This document shows positions 8,618 to 17,125 of a stretch of 64,000 bases of DNA, one piece after another. The DNA comes from JBAXTZ01 sp041666525. Its GTDB lineage: Bacteria > Bacillota > Negativicutes > JBAXTZ01. The stretch is taken from contig JBAYGT010000004.1 of NCBI GenBank assembly GCA_041666525.1, forward strand, positions 1 to 64,000. Reading direction: 5' to 3'. Both the position numbers and the translations under genes were made by a program. Under the pieces are notes generated by a model, which was not told the origin of the DNA, ran no database searches, and was given only the letters and a program-made list of their open reading frames with translations. Numbering within the stretch: the first letter of the stretch is position 1; every line of letters begins with the position of its first letter.

Positions 8618-8944
8618 ATGCCACATTTAATTTTTCGCGGAACCAAAAAAGTGCATGTTCAAGCTGCCAGCAAAGAGTTACCGGATTTACTTGCAAAAAT
8701 TGTCGATTGTCCGCGCGACTATTTCACTTTTTTTCATGACCCGGGTGAATATTTTACCGATGGCAAACCAGCCACCGAATTTCCAATCGTGCAGGTGCTG
8801 TGGTTTGACCGCGGCCAGGTTGTGCAAAATCTTTTCGCCCAACAGTTGAATGAGTTTTTGCATGGGCAGGATTATGAACAGGTTGAAATCTACTTTCAAA
8901 AGCTGGAGCATGCATCATATTACGAAAACGGCGAACATTTTTAA
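8618..8944 (+). CDS. DUF1904 family protein
   Basis: A 108-residue cytoplasmic protein. The N-terminal strand and the motif PIVQVLWFDRGQVVQNLFAQ match the DUF1904 family, small tautomerase-fold-like proteins of Firmicutes with no known activity. The ATG at 8618 follows a strong TTGGAGGAG site, which rules out the longer frame that reads back into the GNAT gene. A two-way terminator follows directly. Confidence 0.75.
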   Translation: MPHLIFRGTKKVHVQAASKELPDLLAKIVDCPRDYFTFFHDPGEYFTDGKPATEFPIVQVLWFDRGQVVQNLFAQQLNEFLHGQDYEQVEIYFQKLEHASYYENGEHF

Positions 8945-8959
8945 ATACAAGATACAAAA

Positions 8960-9000
8960 AACAGGCAGGCCGCGGTAGAGAGTTCCGCAGCCTGCCTGTT
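8960..9000. terminator. Two-way terminator between DUF1904 and the efflux operon
   Basis: An 11-bp perfect stem AACAGGCAGGC / GCCTGCCTGTT has an inner GCGG/CCGC pair. A-run lies upstream and T's follow, so it can end both the forward operon and the reverse efflux operon that stops at 9014. Confidence 0.8.
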
Positions 9001-9013
9001 GCTATATAAGTCA

Positions 9014-10315
9014 TCAATGTACCGGTACACCGGTGACTTTTTCGAGATATGCAATTGAAAGATTGTATTTATATACAGCTTCCCAGTAACTTGTCTGGTC
9101 AGTGGTCAACGCTTTTTGGGCATCAAGCACGTCAATGTTTGTTCCTACCCCGGATTCATAACGAACTTGCTTGATTTCGAGATCTTCGGTAGCTGAAGCC
9201 AGTGAAGCTTGTGCAGTATTGATCACTTCCCAAGCAGCGGCGATATCGTCGATTGCGCTGTTTACCGTCAAGTCAGTGTTAAGTTTGAGCGATTCCAATG
9301 TTTGTTTATCCTGTTCAATCTGCAATTCAGCCACCTCGGACTGACTTTTGACTTTATAGCCGTCAAACAGATTGAAGGACAGATTGGCACCGATGGTCAA
9401 CCCCAGATTATTGGTGTAGTCGAAAGCACCGCCGCTTTCCGAATTATAGCCGTGGAAACCGCTTGCGGTTAGGCTTATCGTAGGATAGTAACCAGCGAGC
9501 TGAATCTTGTAGTTGTATTCATCGACTTGTATCGATAATGCCGCAATTTGTAAATCAGGATTATTTTTTGAAGTATAGGTTAGCAAATCTTCGGAATTAA
9601 TGTTTTTTGTCGCGAGCGAGAGTGTTTCAGTTAGCTCGATCTCGGTTTTTGCCCGAATGTTCATGATGTTTTTTAGTGATAACAGTGCTTTGGAATAGGT
9701 ATTTCGTGCAACTATGAGTGCCTGTTTGTTGGTAGAAACGGTTACTTTGGAGCGCAAGACGTCGCCTTTAGGGACCGATCCTTCTTCATACTGGGCGGTT
9801 ACAACACGCAGATGTTCGGTAGAATTTGCCAACGCGGTTTCTTGGACGGTTATTTGATTTTTAGCGTTGATAACGTCAAAATAAGCTTTTACCGCATCGT
9901 ATTTAAGTGATTGTCTGGTCTTTTGGATAGTTATATCTGATTGCTGCAATATTGTTTCGGCCTGCTTTATCCCATATTTGACGCTGCCACCGGCGTAAAG
10001 TTGATAGTTAAGGTCGAGTGATGCATTAGTAGTAGTGCTTTGAACTGAGTTGCTACCGCCGCCGGATATTGACCAGGTTCCGCCGATTGGCGGATTACAA
10101 CCGAGATTAAGCGTAACGGTCGGATAATTTCCGGCTTTGGCTTTTTGTAATGCGGCCTGTGAACTTTCCTGCGCGAAAGCGCTTTTTTTAAGATCCGGGT
10201 TGTTTTGTAAAGTCTGGTCGATAGCTTGTTGCAAAGACAGCTTCATTGGTTCGGCAGTTGCCGTGGCGCATAAAGCTATTGCGATGATGAATATAATTAC
10301 GCTGATTTTTTTCAC
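9014..10315 (-). CDS. TolC-family outer-membrane efflux protein
   Basis: A 433-residue protein with a clear signal peptide (VKKISVIIFIIAIALCATATA, then cleavage) and two copies of the outer-membrane efflux (OEP) repeat, each starting like LSLQQAIDQTLQNNPDL. Long alpha-helical stretches rich in Ala, Gln and Glu form the periplasmic tunnel. The start is the GTG at 10315, six bases after GGAG; a TTG four codons upstream overlaps that ribosome site. It is the last gene of the MacA-MacB-TolC operon and gives the pump its outer-membrane exit, direct evidence of a diderm cell. Confidence 0.9.
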   Translation of the reverse strand: MKKISVIIFIIAIALCATATAEPMKLSLQQAIDQTLQNNPDLKKSAFAQESSQAALQKAKAGNYPTVTLNLGCNPPIGGTWSISGGGSNSVQSTTTNASLDLNYQLYAGGSVKYGIKQAETILQQSDITIQKTRQSLKYDAVKAYFDVINAKNQITVQETALANSTEHLRVVTAQYEEGSVPKGDVLRSKVTVSTNKQALIVARNTYSKALLSLKNIMNIRAKTEIELTETLSLATKNINSEDLLTYTSKNNPDLQIAALSIQVDEYNYKIQLAGYYPTISLTASGFHGYNSESGGAFDYTNNLGLTIGANLSFNLFDGYKVKSQSEVAELQIEQDKQTLESLKLNTDLTVNSAIDDIAAAWEVINTAQASLASATEDLEIKQVRYESGVGTNIDVLDAQKALTTDQTSYWEAVYKYNLSIAYLEKVTGVPVH

Positions 10316-10332
10316 TATATACTCCAAATTTA

Positions 10333-11544
10333 TTATTCGTATCTTAACGCGTCAATCGGATCCAGCAACGCAGCTTTTCGAGCCGGATAGATGCCGAAAA
10401 AAATGCCAATGGCAACTGAAAACACTACCGCAACAATAATTGCCGTTACAGAAATCATACTGTTCCAGGACAGGTACAGCGATACAGCAACGGAAATAGC
10501 GGAGCCGAGTACTATCCCGATAATTCCGCCGGTGAAGCTGATGACGATTGATTCAATCAGAAACTGCAGCAGGATATTGGAGTAGGTTGCGCCTAAAGCC
10601 TTTCGGATGCCGATTTCTCTTGTTCGTTCGGTGACCGATACCAGCATGATATTCATTATGCCGATGCCGCCGACGACCAGCGAAATTCCGGCGATGCTGC
10701 CTAGAAATGCGGTGATAGTCGAGAGGGTAGAATTGATAGTGTTAAGCAGCTCAACAAAATTGTTGACGGTAAAATCATTATCATCACTAGCACGCAAGTG
10801 ATGGCGCGCGCGGAGGATTTGCGCTACCGAGTCCTGAACTGAGTTGATAACGTCTTTATTTTCGACCTCAATTAAAATTGAATTTAAATTCGTTATCCCC
10901 ATCACGCGCTGCATTGCAGTGGACAGGGGAATTATTACCGTGTCATCCTGGTCCATTCCGCCAGTTGAACCTTTCGATTCCAACACACCTATTACTTTAA
11001 AAGGTTTGGCGTCAATTCGGATGGTCTTTCCGAGAGAATCGCCGTCGGAAAACAAGTTGTCCACGACTGTTTTGCCGATCACGCAGACTTTAGCCTGAGT
11101 CTCGTCGTCGGCCGCTTCAATAAAGCGGCCTTCCTGGAGTTTGATCTGGCGGATATCCTGATACGCGGCAGTAGTACCGGTTACGTTGCTTGTCCAGTTC
11201 TGGTTGCCAAAAATAAGCTGAAATGATTTGGAAACCGATCCGGTTATTGATTTAATGCCGGGAACTTCGCGTTTCAACGCGGTCACATCACTTAATTTGA
11301 GGCTGTTGCCTTGACCGGCACTGAGTTTCACGCCGCTGGAAGAGCGGGCGCCGGGTGATACTGTCAGCATATTGCTGCCGAGGCTGGAAATCGAACTGGT
11401 TATTTGCTCGCGCATCCCCAGTCCGATTGAAACCATTGCAATAACTGCGCCGACGCCGATGATAATACCTAACATTGTCAGCAAGGCACGCATTTTATTG
11501 GCAACCAAACTCTGCCAGGCGATGAGTATACTTTCAAGTAACAT
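10333..11544 (-). CDS. macB: MacB-type ABC transporter permease
   Basis: A 403-residue permease with an N-terminal membrane helix (about 17-40), a large periplasmic MacB core domain (about 45-270) and three C-terminal helices of the FtsX domain. The conserved loop TERTREIGIRKALGA lies between helices 2 and 3. MacB proteins do not carry substrate across the inner membrane; they push periplasmic substrates through TolC by mechanotransmission. In E. coli the ATPase is fused, while here it is the separate upstream gene. The starts overlap by 11 bases (11534..11544), showing translational coupling. GAGGTG precedes the ATG. Confidence 0.9.
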   Translation of the reverse strand: MLLESILIAWQSLVANKMRALLTMLGIIIGVGAVIAMVSIGLGMREQITSSISSLGSNMLTVSPGARSSSGVKLSAGQGNSLKLSDVTALKREVPGIKSITGSVSKSFQLIFGNQNWTSNVTGTTAAYQDIRQIKLQEGRFIEAADDETQAKVCVIGKTVVDNLFSDGDSLGKTIRIDAKPFKVIGVLESKGSTGGMDQDDTVIIPLSTAMQRVMGITNLNSILIEVENKDVINSVQDSVAQILRARHHLRASDDNDFTVNNFVELLNTINSTLSTITAFLGSIAGISLVVGGIGIMNIMLVSVTERTREIGIRKALGATYSNILLQFLIESIVISFTGGIIGIVLGSAISVAVSLYLSWNSMISVTAIIVAVVFSVAIGIFFGIYPARKAALLDPIDALRYE

Positions 11545-12226
11545 GATTCACCTCGTCGGACACGATTTTTCCATCGCGGATAAGTATCGTGCGTTTAGCA
11601 TGGGCAGCAATTTCCGGCTCGTGGGTTACCAGGATTATTGTTCGTCCTTCGTCATTTAATTTTCTAAACATGGCAATGATTTCGTCTCCGGATTTTGTGT
11701 CGAGATTGCCGGTTGGCTCGTCGGCCATAATAATTGCCGGATTGTTTATCAAAGCGCGGGCGATGGCGACACGTTGGCGTTGCCCTCCGGAAAGTTCGTT
11801 TGGCTTATGATGCGAGCGGTCACCCAGTCCGACATTTGTCAGAGTCTGTTGAGCACGGATGATGCGTTCGGCTCGCCGGACGTCTGAATAAACAAGCGGT
11901 AACGCCACGTTATCCAAAGCGCTTATCCGTGCCAGCAGGTTAAAGTTTTGGAACACAAACCCGATGTGTTTGTTGCGGATATATGCCAGTTTATTATCGT
12001 CAGCCTTAGCAACGTCTTCTGTTTCTAAAATATAGGAGCCACTGGTCGGACGATCCAAACAGCCCAAAAGATTCATCAGCGTTGATTTACCCGATCCGGA
12101 CGGTCCCATGATGGCGACGAATTCGCCGCGTCGGACCGTGAAATCAATTCCGTCAAGAGCGTGTACGATGTTATCGCCCATTTTGTAGGTCTTGCGGGCG
12201 TTTATTACTTCGATTACTTTGTCCAT
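11534..12226 (-). CDS. ABC transporter ATP-binding protein of the MacB/LolD type
   Basis: The ATPase of the efflux pump, 230 residues. Walker A is GPSGSGKST at residues 41-49, the signature is LSGGQRQRVAIARAL and Walker B is AIIMADEPTGNLDTKSG, the wording typical of LolD/MacB ATPases. The start chosen is the ATG at 12226, which has AAGGAG seven bases upstream; a longer frame back to 12292 would run into the end of the upstream gene and lacks a ribosome site. Confidence 0.92.
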   Translation of the reverse strand: MDKVIEVINARKTYKMGDNIVHALDGIDFTVRRGEFVAIMGPSGSGKSTLMNLLGCLDRPTSGSYILETEDVAKADDNKLAYIRNKHIGFVFQNFNLLARISALDNVALPLVYSDVRRAERIIRAQQTLTNVGLGDRSHHKPNELSGGQRQRVAIARALINNPAIIMADEPTGNLDTKSGDEIIAMFRKLNDEGRTIILVTHEPEIAAHAKRTILIRDGKIVSDEVNHVT

Positions 12227-12269
12227 ATTGAAGCTCCTTGTTGAGTTCGCCGTTCTTTGATGGTGCTGG

Positions 12270-13352
12270 CTACAACGTTGGTGGGCCGCCACCTTGCGTG
12301 GATTTCTGGGTGCTGCTGGTTCCGGCTTTGGCGGTGGGAATTATTATCACATCATTTTCAGCTAACCCTGACTTGATTTCGGCATTATCCTCATCGGTTA
12401 ATCCAACGGTTACCTGACGTTTTTCCGTTTTGCCGTTCACCTGAACTTCCACGTATTGCTTGCCGCTGGATTCTTTCAAGGCCAGGAGCGGAACGGTAAT
12501 GGCGTGCTTGTTTTCACCTGTGACTATCGAAACCCGTGCGGTCATGCCCGGGCGTAAAAGTATTTGTTGTTTATCGGTTTTATCGACGGAAATTTCCACA
12601 TTGTAATAGTTGACACTTGACTGAGTAGTAACTTTGTTGGAAATTGTTTTGACTGTACCGCTGAAAGAAGTATATTGGAAAGCATCGATTGTGAAATCAG
12701 CGCGCTGGCCAATCTTGATTTTACCGATATCCGATTCATCGATCAACGCCGTTACCTGCATTTTCGACAAGTTGGCAATGGTCAATATTGTTTGCAAATT
12801 TGCGCCACCGATAGTTTGTCCTGCAGCCATCGGTTCGCCGATGATCGTCCCGGAAGCCGGTGCGGTGATTATTGTATCGGATAGAGATTTTTGATTCAGC
12901 TGAACGTCTTTTACCGCCAAATCATAGTTAAGCTCCGCGGTTTCCAAGTCTTGTTTCGCCAGTGCCCCTCTTTTGTACAAGTTTAACTGTCGCTGGTAAA
13001 CCATTCGCAGGTTCTCGGCTTTGTCTTTGGCCTGAGCCAATTGATTTGAAATTTTTTCGGGATCGATTTCCGCCAGCAACTGGCCAATCTGAACCGAATC
13101 GTTTTCTTTCACGTAAACTTTTTTCAATTGCCCATTGGTGTTTGAACCGACTGCAACTGAATCTATAGCATTAACAGTTCCGGTTGCCGTAACCACTGAA
13201 GAAATGCTGCCATACTTAACAGTAGAAGTTTTGACGGCCACTGTTGCCGCAGCATTTTTCTCCGAGTATGTGCGGTAGCCGAAATAAGCGCCGGTAAGGA
13301 TGAGGCAAATCATGATTGCCCAAAACCATTTCTTTTTGAGTAATTGCTTCAT
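12270..13352 (-). CDS. MacA-type periplasmic adaptor (HlyD/RND membrane-fusion protein)
   Basis: A 360-residue adaptor with one N-terminal signal anchor (FWAIMICLILTGAYFGY), then a barrel-sandwich lipoyl-like half motif (TGTVNAIDSVAVGSNTNGQL), a coiled-coil hairpin (about 105-150), the second half motif (ITAPASGTIIGEPMAAGQ) and a beta-barrel. It links the MacB permease to TolC. The C-terminal tail is Thr/Ser/Gly-rich. An AAGGAAC ribosome site precedes the ATG. It is the first gene of the four-gene efflux operon. Confidence 0.9.
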   Translation of the reverse strand: MKQLLKKKWFWAIMICLILTGAYFGYRTYSEKNAAATVAVKTSTVKYGSISSVVTATGTVNAIDSVAVGSNTNGQLKKVYVKENDSVQIGQLLAEIDPEKISNQLAQAKDKAENLRMVYQRQLNLYKRGALAKQDLETAELNYDLAVKDVQLNQKSLSDTIITAPASGTIIGEPMAAGQTIGGANLQTILTIANLSKMQVTALIDESDIGKIKIGQRADFTIDAFQYTSFSGTVKTISNKVTTQSSVNYYNVEISVDKTDKQQILLRPGMTARVSIVTGENKHAITVPLLALKESSGKQYVEVQVNGKTEKRQVTVGLTDEDNAEIKSGLAENDVIIIPTAKAGTSSTQKSTQGGGPPTL

Positions 13353-13389
13353 TTATGACAGTTCCTTTCACTATTGTGCGGTTGCTCTC

Positions 13390-13424
13390 ATTATAGTACC
13401 CGTTTCTTTAAAAACTCTTTAAAA
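13390..13424 (-). promoter_or_regulatory. Promoter of the efflux operon with a direct-repeat response-regulator site
   Basis: On the minus strand the -10 TATAAT lies at 13390..13395. In place of a normal -35 there are two direct repeats TTTTAAAG spaced 11 bp apart (13406..13413 and 13417..13424). Two 7-8 base repeats one helical turn apart over the -35 are the classic layout of a PhoB/OmpR-type activator site. The response regulator encoded divergently at 13497 is the obvious candidate to bind it. Confidence 0.55.
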
Positions 13425-13496
13425 GCTATAAACACTTGCTTTGAAGTTTCGTTGAGTTTTCACGAGTTTTGCGGTAAGCTTTATAGCGGAGGGAAC

Positions 13497-14177
13497 ATGA
13501 AAATTCTGTTGGTTGAGGACGAGCAACTGCTTGCGGATGCACTCGAGCATATATTAATGAAGCATGGCTATTTGGTAGATTGCGCCTATGACGGCACAGA
13601 GGGTTATTTGTTTGCCGAAACCGGTATTTACGATATCATCATCCTCGACCGGATGTTGCCGGGAATGGACGGAGTCACAATAATGCAAAGACTGCGCGCG
13701 AAAAACATCCAAACTCCGATTATAATGCTCACGGCACGGGGCTCGGTTGATGACCGGGTGAGCGGTTTGGATGCTGGCGCCAATGATTATTTGATTAAAC
13801 CGTTTGCTACCAAAGAACTATTAGCACGCATACGCGCCCAAACGCGGGTGAACGCCAAAAATGATCCTTCGCAACTGGCTTGCGGCGATTTGTTTCTTGA
13901 TACAAAAAGCTGTGAGGCAACACTAAAGAACATATCGGTCAAGCTAACGCTGAAAGAAACACAGTTGCTTGAATATTTAATGCGCAACAAAGGCCAGGTT
14001 TTGGCAAAAGAAACCATTCTCAACCGGGTGTGGGGATTTGACAGTGAATCTGACACCGCCAATTTGGACGTGTACATCTTTTTCTTGCGAAAGAAAATCA
14101 ACTTCGGGCAATGCGGACTAAAATTGGAGACTGTTCGCGGCGTCGGGTTTAAACTCAAAGAGGTGGCGCATGTTTAA
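13497..14177 (+). CDS. OmpR-family response regulator
   Basis: A 226-residue regulator with a receiver domain (acidic pocket ED at 8-9, phospho-acceptor Asp51 in LDRMLPGMDG, Thr79, Lys101) and a C-terminal winged helix (NLDVYIFFLRKKI, VRGVGFKL). The ATG at 13497 follows GCGGAGGGAAC; a longer frame from 13374 lies in the promoter region and is rejected. The gene overlaps the histidine kinase by 8 bases. Being divergent from the MacAB-TolC operon, it probably controls that pump in response to an envelope or antimicrobial signal. Confidence 0.92.
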   Translation: MKILLVEDEQLLADALEHILMKHGYLVDCAYDGTEGYLFAETGIYDIIILDRMLPGMDGVTIMQRLRAKNIQTPIIMLTARGSVDDRVSGLDAGANDYLIKPFATKELLARIRAQTRVNAKNDPSQLACGDLFLDTKSCEATLKNISVKLTLKETQLLEYLMRNKGQVLAKETILNRVWGFDSESDTANLDVYIFFLRKKINFGQCGLKLETVRGVGFKLKEVAHV

Positions 14178-15447
14178 AAAAATGCTGTTGAAAATCACTC
14201 TTATCAATATGGCGATTGTAATGATTATTGTTACGATAATTTTATGCGGCGTATTTTTCATTATGAGAATAGAATTAGTCAATGCATCGGAAAAAATATT
14301 GGTATCGATGGCAACCGACAAACTTGAGACAACACCGTTGGGTGAGCATCCGAGCGGACCGCCATTTCAAAAAATCAAGCCGCCGCGTGAAAACGAATTT
14401 TTTTATATCAGGCTCGACCAGCAAAAGCGGTTTGTCAGCATTTCTCCGAGTGTGACTTTCGACCGCGAACAGATTAACAGTTTGATTACGGCGGCGCTGG
14501 CCACGACCTGGGATCGCGGCATAGCCAAGTTGTCGGAGAGCCAAGTGTTCCGGTTCCAAAAATTACTTCTGCAAGACCAATCCATTTCACTGGTATTTAT
14601 TGATATCAGTTCGGAACAAAACGCGCTCTCCAGCTTGCTGCGGGCAATAGTAATTTCTGGAGGCATCGGGTGCCTGTTGTTTTTGTTCGGGAGTGTAGTG
14701 GTTGCCAGACGCTCTGTCGCTCCGGTAAAAGAAGCTTGGCAGAAACAGATTGATTTTGTTGCCGATGCTTCGCATGAATTGCGCTCTCCGCTCGCAGTTG
14801 CTGCAGCAAATCTTGATGTAGTGCTTGGTGAGGGTGATCAGACTGTAGAATCGCAACTGAGATGGCTAACCAATATTAAAAACGAACAACTACGAATGGC
14901 AAAGTTAATCGATGATTTGTTGTTTTTGGCGAGTTGTGACGGCCGTAAGAAAGTTGAGAAAAAACGGTTTGATGTCAGTCAGGCTTTGAACGAAGTTGTC
15001 GGGTCAATGTCGGTATTGTTCACTGAAAAAGCTATTACGCTTAATAAAGAAATAGATTCCGCACAAATGTTGAACGGGAATGAAGCCCGAATAAAACAGC
15101 TGCTGGTAATACTTTTGGATAATGCGTGCAAATATACCCCTTCCGGCGGGTGGGTAACCGCAAAATTAATCGGAACTAAAGCCGAAATAGTTATCAGTAT
15201 TTCAGATAGCGGTGCCGGAATAAGCGAAAGTGAGCGTCAGAGAATTTTTGACCGTTTCTATCGGTCGGATAAGTCGCGTTCCCGTGCTACCGGAGGCAGC
15301 GGTCTTGGCCTGGCGATAGCGGTACAGATTGTTGCTGAACATCATGGTACAATATCGGTCGCAAACGAAGCGGGTGCCGGTGCCGTTTTCACGGTGAGAT
15401 TGCCGGTGAAATTAACGTCTAGACATTTAAGTCAGTTTAATTTGTAG
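14170..15447 (+). CDS. Membrane sensor histidine kinase
   Basis: A 425-residue HisKA/HATPase_c kinase. Membrane helices at about 9-32 and 157-179 bracket a periplasmic sensor of about 125 residues with a Pro-rich stretch (about 61-73). The phospho-acceptor is His202 (ASHELRSPLAV), followed by N box LLDNACKYTPSGG, G1 DSGAGIS and G2 GGSGLGLAI. Partner of the overlapping response regulator. Its 3' end overlaps the 3' end of the convergent tonB gene by 16 bases, so no separate terminator exists here. Confidence 0.92.
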   Translation: MFKKMLLKITLINMAIVMIIVTIILCGVFFIMRIELVNASEKILVSMATDKLETTPLGEHPSGPPFQKIKPPRENEFFYIRLDQQKRFVSISPSVTFDREQINSLITAALATTWDRGIAKLSESQVFRFQKLLLQDQSISLVFIDISSEQNALSSLLRAIVISGGIGCLLFLFGSVVVARRSVAPVKEAWQKQIDFVADASHELRSPLAVAAANLDVVLGEGDQTVESQLRWLTNIKNEQLRMAKLIDDLLFLASCDGRKKVEKKRFDVSQALNEVVGSMSVLFTEKAITLNKEIDSAQMLNGNEARIKQLLVILLDNACKYTPSGGWVTAKLIGTKAEIVISISDSGAGISESERQRIFDRFYRSDKSRSRATGGSGLGLAIAVQIVAEHHGTISVANEAGAGAVFTVRLPVKLTSRHLSQFNL

Positions 15448-16070
15448 ATTACCGGAACGGTTGTGCGGCACGGAGTTGGTTGTCCCGCGGCGTTGCGGGC
15501 CGGACTAAACTGCCATTGCCGTACGCAGGTTAGTGCCGCTTCGTCGAGTTCGGCATAACCGGATGTTCTTCTTATAGTGGCTTGCAGGATTTCGCCGCTT
15601 GCCGCCAGTCCGATGATGACGAGCGTTTTGCCGGAGTGTCCGGATTTTCTGGCGATGGCCGGGTAAACCGGTGCAACGCTGGATAACAGTTTTGGCGGAA
15701 TAGCTATTGCCGATTTTCCGTCCGCGCCAGTATCGGTCGCCGGGCCGGCGTTACTTGCGACAATTTGATTAATAGTGGCGTCCGAAGCGGCTCCACTACT
15801 GTTTTCCGGCGAGTTGTTAGCAGCCGGACTACCATTATTGACGATCTGATTCATGTTGCTGAGTTTGGAATGAACAGTCTGTTGTTTGTGCTGTGCTACA
15901 GTGTATCCGCTAAGTTCTGTTGCCGGAGCAGCAATATCCAGTTCAAGGTATTTTTCCGACGGTTCAGGTTGTACCGAACCAATCATCCAGCTTATACCTG
16001 CGAACAATATTACATTTAGAAGTAGTGACAACAAATAAATAAGCGGTTTATGAGCGGCAGACGCGTTCAT
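15432..16070 (-). CDS. tonB: TonB-family energy transducer
   Basis: A 212-residue protein with one N-terminal membrane anchor (about 10-28), a low-complexity Ser/Asn/Ala linker crossing the periplasm and a C-terminal TonB domain (VAPVYPAIARKSGHSG, VRQWQFSPARNAAGQP). It passes energy from ExbB/ExbD to the outer-membrane receptor. The start overlaps the stop of exbD (ATGA) and follows CGGAGGC. Last gene of the riboswitch-controlled operon, so it is probably dedicated to cobalamin uptake. Confidence 0.88.
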   Translation of the reverse strand: MNASAAHKPLIYLLSLLLNVILFAGISWMIGSVQPEPSEKYLELDIAAPATELSGYTVAQHKQQTVHSKLSNMNQIVNNGSPAANNSPENSSGAASDATINQIVASNAGPATDTGADGKSAIAIPPKLLSSVAPVYPAIARKSGHSGKTLVIIGLAASGEILQATIRRTSGYAELDEAALTCVRQWQFSPARNAAGQPTPCRTTVPVIYKLN

Positions 16071-16480
16071 TTTGCCTCCGGTTGTTCAACTGCTACCGAA
16101 ACGTGCTGTATGCCCGCCGATTGCAGCATGCCGAGCACTTCAGCAACTCTTCCATATTCAAGTGTCTTATCGGCGCGCAATATTACACCGCTACCGGGAT
16201 GCTTCGCCACTTCAACGCTGATTGTAGACGCTAGTTCGCCGGAGGGCACTATTTGTTGAAAAATATGAATCTGGTGATTGGCGGTCATAGTAACCGGGAT
16301 GTTTTCCGTGCTGTCGTTTTTTGCCGCGGCTGACTGTGGAAGGCCGACAGGGATAGTTTTTTGGTCAATCATGCACAGCGTACTCAGCATAAAAAATACC
16401 AGCAAAAACAATATTACGTCGATCATCGGGATGATCATCAGCCGGGGCTGGCGTGTGGAGCGTAAATTATCAAAGCGCAT
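16067..16480 (-). CDS. exbD: ExbD-type biopolymer transport protein
   Basis: A 137-residue ExbD/TolR protein: short cytoplasmic N-terminus, one membrane helix with the key Asp (PMIDVILFLLVFFML), then a periplasmic domain (ILRADKTLEYGRVAEVLGML). It forms the proton-driven motor with ExbB. The ATG at 16480 has GGTGG five bases upstream; a GTG three codons earlier is an alternative. It overlaps the end of exbB, as expected of a coupled operon. Confidence 0.9.
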   Translation of the reverse strand: MRFDNLRSTRQPRLMIIPMIDVILFLLVFFMLSTLCMIDQKTIPVGLPQSAAAKNDSTENIPVTMTANHQIHIFQQIVPSGELASTISVEVAKHPGSGVILRADKTLEYGRVAEVLGMLQSAGIQHVSVAVEQPEAK

Positions 16481-17102
16481 TTTTGCCACCAGTGGGTTCT
16501 GTCAGATAAAGTGCGATATCGGTTGCTTGTTCCAGTTCAGAAATAATTTGTTCCGTTTTTTGATTGAAATAGCTATGAACAATGAGTGCAATGATGGCAA
16601 TACACAACCCGGATGCGGTTGCGATAAGCGCCTCGCCGATTCCGCCGGTTATTGCGAGCGGTTGTCCGGCTTTGAGGTTAAGGATGCTAAACGCCTGAAT
16701 CATGCCGGTAATCGTTCCGAGCAGTCCGAGCAACGGCGCCAGTGTGATAATTGTATCCAGATAGCCGGTGCGGCTGCGCAAAAGATTGCAAATATTTCTG
16801 GCATTTACATCCAAAGCGGCAAGAATATTCAAACCCTTGGTATTGTTCTGCCGCAGGCTGTTGGTCAGCATTTGTGCGGCAAATCCTTTGGTTTTTGAAC
16901 AAAGAGTAATTGCTTCGTTGATGTTGCCTTTGCCAAGATATTGTTCAAGTTGCGGTAACAATTGGTTGAGGTTTGTGGAACCGGCTCGGAAACAGAGAAA
17001 TTTTTCTATTGCTACGGATACGACGATAATCGAACACAATGCCAGCGGGTACATGACCGGCCCGCCTTTGTCGAATAGTTGAAAGGCTTTTTCCAATAAC
17101 AT
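16470..17102 (-). CDS. exbB: ExbB-type MotA/TolQ/ExbB proton channel protein
   Basis: A 210-residue MotA/TolQ/ExbB-family protein with three membrane helices: one near residues 15-35 (MYPLALCSIIVVSVAIEKFL) and two after residue 115. The conserved stretch LGLLGTITGMIQAF matches the family signature. A GGAGG site precedes the ATG. It powers TonB together with ExbD and lies between exbD and the receptor gene in the B12 operon. Confidence 0.9.
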   Translation of the reverse strand: MLLEKAFQLFDKGGPVMYPLALCSIIVVSVAIEKFLCFRAGSTNLNQLLPQLEQYLGKGNINEAITLCSKTKGFAAQMLTNSLRQNNTKGLNILAALDVNARNICNLLRSRTGYLDTIITLAPLLGLLGTITGMIQAFSILNLKAGQPLAITGGIGEALIATASGLCIAIIALIVHSYFNQKTEQIISELEQATDIALYLTEPTGGKNAL

Positions 17103-17125
17103 TGGTAGTCCTCCGAACGATTTTA

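Noticed and set aside
13374..13496. Longer start for the response regulator
   Set aside because: The region holds the divergent promoter and repeats; GGAGGG lies just before the ATG at 13497 and the receiver domain starts there.
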